64,000 nt of DNA from Moringa oleifera (Eukaryota > Streptophyta > Magnoliopsida > Brassicales > Moringaceae), in assembly GCA_021397835.1 (NCBI GenBank), contig JAJFZO010000049.1, forward strand, positions 5,089,001 to 5,153,000. Direction: 5' to 3'. Under the pieces are notes generated by a model. That model searched no databases. It was not told the DNA's origin and worked only from the letters and a program-made list of their open reading frames with translations. Below are positions 57,201 through 64,000 of this stretch, piece after piece. Positions within the stretch are counted from its first letter, which is position 1. Each line of letters starts with the position of its first letter. Position numbers and translations under genes: made by a program.

Positions 57201-58800
57201 TGGTTCTTTTACAGCGATGCCCATAAGGGAATCATGCTGATGTGAAGCTTTTCACTTTGGGGTAGAAAACGAGAGAGGGTTTACCCTAACTCTTTGCTTT
57301 CAGGGGGTCATTGTCCTTCATTGACATGGGCAAAGATCTTGTCATTGTCTTTCTTGCCTTCTTTTTGCCATTCACCTGGCCTTCATCACCCTTCACGTTG
57401 CCTATCAAATCAAGAGGTCCATGCCTATTCCATCTGCTGCCTCTCACAAGTCACAACCATAACGACCAAACCTAACAACCATCTTCATCTGGCTTGCTAA
57501 TCATCATTTTGGTCAATTTTTACCATTATAATCTACATTACAATCAGGATGTCCTTTTCTTCTTGCAAAATAAAATTTGAAAGCACATACCTACTTTGAG
57601 GGTGCGCATTCAAAGAGAGATAGGAAGAGGAGGGCAAAGGCAAATGGCCTTTGTAGATAAGTTCTTAAAAGCTTTGCATTCCATAGGTCAACCTGGATGG
57701 GTACCTATTGAAACAAGTAGTTTCATTTGGGGTAATAGCAATAGACTTTGGTAGACCATAGCAAAATCTATGTTTTTAAAGCTCTTTGCTTAGGAGTATG
57801 GTATGATTTGTATAATTTCCTCAACAAGTACTGTTTCTTCAGCATCAGTTGCTGATAACACCCTCATTTTAACAGATACAATGCAATCATACTAGCAGAA
57901 AAGTGTAACTAGTACAACAATCAAACTCATCTTTCAGAAGATTAAACAACCATGAAATCATCAGTTGAATCTCTCAGTTCATGCAGAAAATTAAAAAAAA
58001 TTCGAAAATCTATTCAAAGCTCACTCAAGGGTCACGGTATTGGTCTGGCCTGTAACTTCTCTTCTTTAAAAGCATTAATGTGATTTTTTTATCTTTTTTT
58101 TGGGTAAATGAGGTTAGTAAAGCTGGCTTTCAAAGTATCAGGGAAGAGAAGCACTGATGTATATTTCACATGCACTGATATGAAGCTGGATTCCTCTGCT
58201 TCAACGAGCCTAGTGCTGTCTGGAATTTGTCTGTCTCACCCAACTGCAACATTGGATAGTTTCTATCCAGCCAATGAGCATTTCTCACAAAATCAATCAA
58301 GTTGTTGTTCAGCCACAAGGAATCACATTAGTGGGTTTTAACTAACAAATTGTACCCTCCAAGTGCTTAGCTGTGTAAAGTGGATGGGTTTGAAGACATG
58401 TTTAATTTTGTTCTCTGAGCTTTCAAAACATGAATGAACTCCATTTGTTGTGGCCAACATCACTTACCAACATGCCATGAATGTGGCATTTGGACTTCTT
58501 CAAAATCTAATCTGGCATGCCAAGTCACAGCCTTGATTACCTCTTTGTTATCACCAGATCATACAAAAAGCGATTTCTAGTCCACGCTGGTATCAAATAT
58601 CAAATATCCAACGCCCAATGTTGCCTATGGTTTGCTCTTGTATTCATACTCTAGTGAAGCATCAACAGAATCTTCAAGATAAATCTTGAACTTTACTTTT
58701 CACAAATTATTCATACACAAGCACATCACAGTAGCAGATTTAACAATAAATAAAGATATGCACACATACAAAAGTAAATCCATTTCACAATATTGGACAC
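54251..58800. other. gene-free interval
   Basis: 4.5 kb of unique-looking sequence with no assembled exons on either strand. Open frames are short and have no motifs. I looked for tRNA and known miRNA sequences by eye and found none. The right end is the 3' flank of STN1. Confidence 0.5.
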
Positions 58801-58844
58801 AGAGGACCAGCATACTTTCTTCAAAATTTAAGAATTAACAAGAC

Positions 58845-59339
58845 TTACTGGCGAAAGGGCTTGAGATCATAACACCTACGGGCGAGCCTCAAGCAATCCA
58901 ACCAGTGCAAGATCTCTGTGTTGGGGTCCCTCTCGATCACAACATCAGAGACCGTAATCTGCAGTGCACCTCTGTAAGCGGTGATCCTGCCGCGCACTCT
59001 GACCACCTTCCCGATCTTAATCTGAGTAGCGAAGTGATCAGCCGCGTTGGCAATTAGTCGAACATTGGACGGGTCCCAGCGCGAGAAGTACGGGGAGGAG
59101 AGCTGGTTGAGCCACAGGACGCAGCTCACGCACCCCGTACCGTCATCGACGATAAACTTGAGGAATCTGCCGGGCTTGATCTCACGTGAGGTGACCGTAC
59201 CAACGGTCTCGGCACGTGATATGAGCATGCCACCGCGACAGAATATCTGGTCTGAGGAGGAAGCAGAGTTGGTTCGCATGAGAGAGAGGAGATCGAATGC
59301 GAGCAGCTTCACGTGTGTGTTTTGAAGTGATTGATCCAT
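58845..59339 (-). CDS. STN1: CST complex subunit STN1
   Basis: Intronless, 164 residues from the ATG at 59,339 (MDQSLQNTHVKLLAFDLLSL). It is a single OB-fold protein: strands around VGTVTSREIKPGRFLKFIVDD, GCVSCVLWLNQ, GKVVRVRGRITAYRG and LQITVSDVVIERDPN, then a C-terminal helix LHWLDCLRLARRCYD. STN1 joins CTC1 and TEN1 in the CST complex, which protects chromosome ends and helps C-strand fill-in by DNA polymerase alpha. Plant STN1 lacks the C-terminal winged-helix part of yeast and human forms, so about 160 residues is the normal plant length (Arabidopsis At1g07130, from memory). The upstream region has TGGGCC-type motifs and no TATA box. Confidence 0.93.
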   Translation of the reverse strand: MDQSLQNTHVKLLAFDLLSLMRTNSASSSDQIFCRGGMLISRAETVGTVTSREIKPGRFLKFIVDDGTGCVSCVLWLNQLSSPYFSRWDPSNVRLIANAADHFATQIKIGKVVRVRGRITAYRGALQITVSDVVIERDPNTEILHWLDCLRLARRCYDLKPFRQ

Positions 59340-59454
59340 TCTGCGAGCCGATAGATTTTGCGAGCTTCGTTTTCACTGGAGAACGTAAATCATTCAGAGG
59401 GCGGGAAAGAAGGAAGCATTTGGCGGGAAAAGCTGGAACTATTAACCAAATCAA

Positions 59455-59520
59455 ATGTGGGCCCGCCCTGAAGGCAGTCTATGGGCCATGCCTAAGGATG
59501 TTTTGGATTGGGTCCCACTC
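59455..59520 (-). promoter_or_regulatory. STN1 promoter site-II cluster
   Basis: Within 65 bases upstream of STN1 there are TGGGCC/GGGCCC motifs at about 59,458-59,465 and 59,481-59,487 and a GGGTCCC at about 59,510-59,516. These resemble TCP-bound site-II elements common in genes of proliferating cells. Confidence 0.45.
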
Positions 59521-59730
59521 CATCTTAGGCACGATGCTTTCTTCTTGCTTGGCTGTTCTTCGTTCTGTCCTCTGTTTATTTATTGGAACAGAGAATGTAA
59601 ATATCAGTGCTGTTAAGATTAGATGCAAATATGGTAAATGGAAACTTATAATAAAAAAACAAAACTGAATGTCAGAAATCCATGTCTCATTAAGTAGCAA
59701 TTGTTTTGGTTCATTTTCAAATTAACTCTT

Positions 59731-60431
59731 GAGAAATTTACCGGTGGAGAAGATGTATCCATCCTCAGGACCCCAACTGAAGTTGCAATAGAAAGGACCA
59801 CCAGCCATGAACCTTCACATGTCTATCACATGGGACAGGGGGGATAGACTAAGAGGTCTGGCAACTGGAGCAGCTGAGTGCTAGGGATGGTTGCGTGGCA
59901 ATGCCACTGTTAATTGCTACTGGTGATAGTAGCTCTTGGGTGGACATTAAAGGCAGTGCAAGCTTGAAGGCAGATGACACTTTGTACACTTGTAGTAACA
60001 CAAGCCATCTCTTTTTAAGGCAGTGGTAAAGCAGCAAAAATGGCAGTAATGCTCTTAAACTTCAGCTATAATTTAAATCCGAAGAAAATTTTGACCATCT
60101 ATAGCAGCTCTAAGTAGCTTTACGATCCTTCTGCACTCCTACTCTGATATGAATACTTCTTTATACCCATACAATCTCTTACCAGAGACATGAAGATATT
60201 GGTGTAGTAAAAACAAGTGCTCTTGGGACATTAATGGGAGAAGTTCAAACAGAGGAAGGGAATAAAGGAGAAAGGTCTGGGAGAACGGTAGATGAAGGGC
60301 ACAAAGAGAGTAGTACAATATCACAAAATGTATTTGACAACTGTGGACCAACCACCATGCCAGAAGCCATACTTCTGCTTGGAAAGAATGTGAATAACAA
60401 TATAGAGGAAGCTTTTAGATGGAACACCTAA
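59731..60431 (+). pseudogene. unidentified decayed coding-like segment
   Basis: Protein-like stretches follow one another in shifting frames on the plus strand. The first runs 59,731-59,844 (containing TGGEDVSILRTPTEVAIE) and stops at TAG. The second runs 59,843-59,881 (RLRGLATGAAEC) and also ends in TAG. The third runs 59,880-60,029 (GCVAMPLLIATGDSSSWV, KADDTLYTC) and ends in TAA. The fourth runs 60,183-60,431 (TTMPEAILLLGKNVNNNIEE) and ends in TAA, followed by AATAAA at 60,482. Joins between the first three need one-base shifts rather than introns, so this looks like a frameshifted gene copy. I do not recognise the family and do not assign a function. Confidence 0.3.
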
Positions 60432-61220
60432 TGTATCAAGATGCCAAAACCATGACAAGAATTCACATCCTTATGACTATCAATAAAACATAGGACACCA
60501 TCATAAAACTTTTAACTTAGTTTACCAGGATTCCACACTGACAGCTAAAAATCTAACAATTGAATATGGCTTTTTACTATTCGTTCCATGTAGGTAATAA
60601 GTTGACTCCCCGGTAAGTCCACTTTGAGACAATACATGGCATTTTCCCCAGACTGAAGTTGACAAAATTTTCTCCACAAGAATACAGATTCAATAAAACA
60701 TGTGGCTACCTTGGAGTCTTAACATCCCCACCCACTTAACATCCCCACCCATTGCCAGGATGCTGCAATCACAGTTGTGAGCCTTGTACCGCAGAAATCC
60801 CACAATCCAAGTTTCCAAAGCCACTTAATTAGATTAATTCAAACATAATAAAATCTTGTGAACCTTCAGCTGCTCAAAACCCATGTTCTGACACTACATA
60901 CAAGTTGACTTGAAAGAATTCAAAAGTCAAAAAAAGTTATCTAAGTTATTTTTTTTTTTCAAGTTGAATATATAGTTGGAGCAAATATAAACAAGGGTCA
61001 ACTTGTTTGATCCAAGCTGAAAAATAATGTGTTGCTACATCACAACTTGCACACCAGAGACTTAAGGTCTGTGCACAAGAATTAAGCTTTAAAATGCTAA
61101 TAAGATGATATCATGATACAAATCTATAACATGGCTAGCTCAACATACACTTCCTTCTCTGGTAAAAAAAAAAAAAAAACATTTCCTTCTCTTATCCTAA
61201 AGAAAAAAAATACCAGAAAG
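60432..61220. other. spacer downstream of BUD32
   Basis: No exons. Includes a perfect 17-bp tandem duplication (60,718-60,734 and 60,735-60,751, CTTAACATCCCCACCCA) and an A-run near 61,164-61,180. The BUD32 3'UTR (minus strand) is at the right edge. Confidence 0.5.
60718..60751. repeat. 17-bp perfect tandem duplication
   Basis: CTTAACATCCCCACCCA occurs twice with no spacer. Confidence 0.85.
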
Positions 61221-61225
61221 ACGGC

Positions 61226-62696
<1,471 letters not shown>

Positions 62697-63102
62697 TATG
62701 CAAGAAACTTGATGATGCACAAATTGCTACAATCAATTATTTACCTTGAATTTCCTGTACAGATTTGTCATATAACCGAAAAGAAATTAAGCAAAGGGTA
62801 ACCTATAGCAAATTTCCTTTTAATCATTTTCGCATGATGGTATCATATAGAAATGCAGACAAAATAAAAGATTACAAAAAGCACACAAGTAAGTGCAATA
62901 AAAATCAAGAATTTAGGGAAAAGGTTGCGAGCAAGCCACAAAAAAAAAAAAAAGAAATTCGGAATTCATGGATTACCAGCGTAACAAAACGCGAAAAGTG
63001 AAGGAATAAAACATACCTACAAAGAATTCAAGCCCAAGAACACAGCAGAATAGGAACAAGATAATGAAGTTGAAGCACAAGGTCTACACAGTTGATACTC
63101 AC

Positions 63103-63185
63103 CTCAGAGCAAGTCAAAGCTCAGTGTAAAGGCAAGCGAACTTGGCGCCTGAAGAAGGGGGGCTGAGCTGTTAGGGTTCTAACAA
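63103..63185 (-). other. BUD32: probable first non-coding exon of BUD32
   Basis: The minus strand reads a GC-richer leader ending CTCTGAG followed by the strong donor GTGAGT. Upstream, AGCCCAAT-type and TTAGGGTT motifs lie near 63,170-63,215. The transcription start is not fixed. The intron would run to an acceptor between 62,700 and 62,770. Confidence 0.5.
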
Positions 63186-63329
63186 GGAGGCTGTCGTCAA
63201 CCTAAAGCCCAATCAGAAGTTCGTTACCCTATCTATTTTATTTTACTTTATCTTAAAAGCCTGGGATTAGGGTAGAGGTATCGAATAGCCAATCGGTCCT
63301 CAGGCCGTCACCAAAGGCTCCGCAGCTTA

Positions 63330-64000
63330 CAGTACGTTTGGTTAGTGAGAATATTAATTTTTTTTTATTTTATACAAAATTATATTTTAATATTTAATTT
63401 TTTATTAAAAATTATAATTTTTAATAATTTTTTATTTTTTAAAAAACTTAAAATAACTATTTAAAATAAAGTTTCGAAATAATTATTTAATGAAAATAAA
63501 AAATAGTTATGCTATTTTTATTTTCAAGATATTTTTGATAAAATTCTTAAATTATTATTATATATATAAACTTTATTTTTTATTTTTAAATAATTTATAA
63601 AAATATTATTATTAAAATAATAATTAATATTAACTTTGTTTTTATAATATTAATATTTAAAAATAAAAAATAATTATTTACATATTATTTAACCAATATT
63701 ATTTTATAATAATTTGTTATTATAAAATATTTATTAATTAATAAAAATTTAGTAAAAATTAATTAATTTATAATTAATTTATTGAAAAATTTACTTAATC
63801 TTTTAAACTTGTTTCATGATATTGTTACTTATTTTTTGATTAATCAAACATATGAAATGAATTTATAATTTATTTAATTTAATAAATTAAATATAATAAT
63901 ACTTATTATTTTTTATCTATCATTTTTTCTATTCTTAAAAAATACTTATTTTATTTTATTTTATTCTGTTCCATGAATCAAAACATGTTATTGATATAAC
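63330..64000. repeat. AT-rich intergenic block at right edge
   Basis: Almost pure A/T sequence with no exons, upstream of BUD32. It continues beyond the window. Confidence 0.6.

Noticed and set aside
57225..57260. miR167-like string ATCATGCTGATGTGAAGCTT
   Set aside because: Multiple mismatches to miR167 and no foldback partner nearby.

Overview
This is nuclear DNA from a flowering plant, most likely a core eudicot. The coding sequences are split by many short GT-AG introns, intergenic DNA is very AT-rich, and the proteins read like Arabidopsis orthologues. I assembled the gene models by hand from reading frames and splice sites. Every multi-exon model listed keeps an open frame, except at one vicilin junction that needs an unusual acceptor. 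I saw no tRNA, rRNA, CRISPR array or prokaryote-type operon. Gene names rest on remembered family features, not on a search.

Layout: 1-3.6 kb is gene-free. On the minus strand, 3.6-13.1 kb holds the WD40 subunit of tRNA m7G46 methyltransferase (TRM82/WDR4, ten exons) and an F-box/kelch gene (SKIP30) with a probable 5'UTR intron of about 3.5 kb. From 15.7 to 21.8 kb lies a cluster of four GPI-anchored lipid-transfer-protein (LTPG) genes: three close minus-strand paralogues and one divergent plus-strand member. A small secreted Ole e 6-type cysteine-rich peptide gene (22.5 kb), mitochondrial ribosomal protein uL24m (25.4-27.4 kb), a vicilin-type 7S globulin (28.8-30.8 kb) and an intronless mitochondrial-type PPR gene (33-35.3 kb) follow on the plus strand. 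35.3-39 kb is AT-rich repeat DNA with a Ty3-type retrotransposon protease remnant and foldback elements. An FLZ zinc-finger gene sits at 39.3-40.6 kb. After 10 kb without genes, a type I inositol-polyphosphate 5-phosphatase (50.3-53.3 kb), the telomere CST-complex subunit STN1 (58.8-59.3 kb) and the KEOPS/EKC kinase BUD32 (61.2-62.7 kb) lie on the minus strand.

The genes do not form one pathway. From memory, several pairs are close neighbours in Arabidopsis: SKIP30 with IP5P4 (At3g63220/At3g63240), the PPR gene with TRM82 (At1g03100/At1g03110), and LTPG genes with the vicilin PAP85 (At3g22600-At3g22640). The window therefore looks like a mosaic of conserved dicot microsynteny blocks. Housekeeping genes (TRM82, uL24m, STN1, BUD32) carry TGGGCY/AGCCCA and often telo-box promoter motifs. 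The LTPG genes have TATA boxes.

Points most worth a second look: two introns that appear to use GC donors; three sister LTPG genes with three different intron patterns around a shared splice junction; a vicilin exon with a one-base frame conflict that a shifted splice acceptor might rescue; AT-rich foldback and inverted repeat families shared between 14 kb, 24 kb and 37-38 kb; and an unidentified decayed coding-like segment near 60 kb. I did not find a convincing new multi-gene system.
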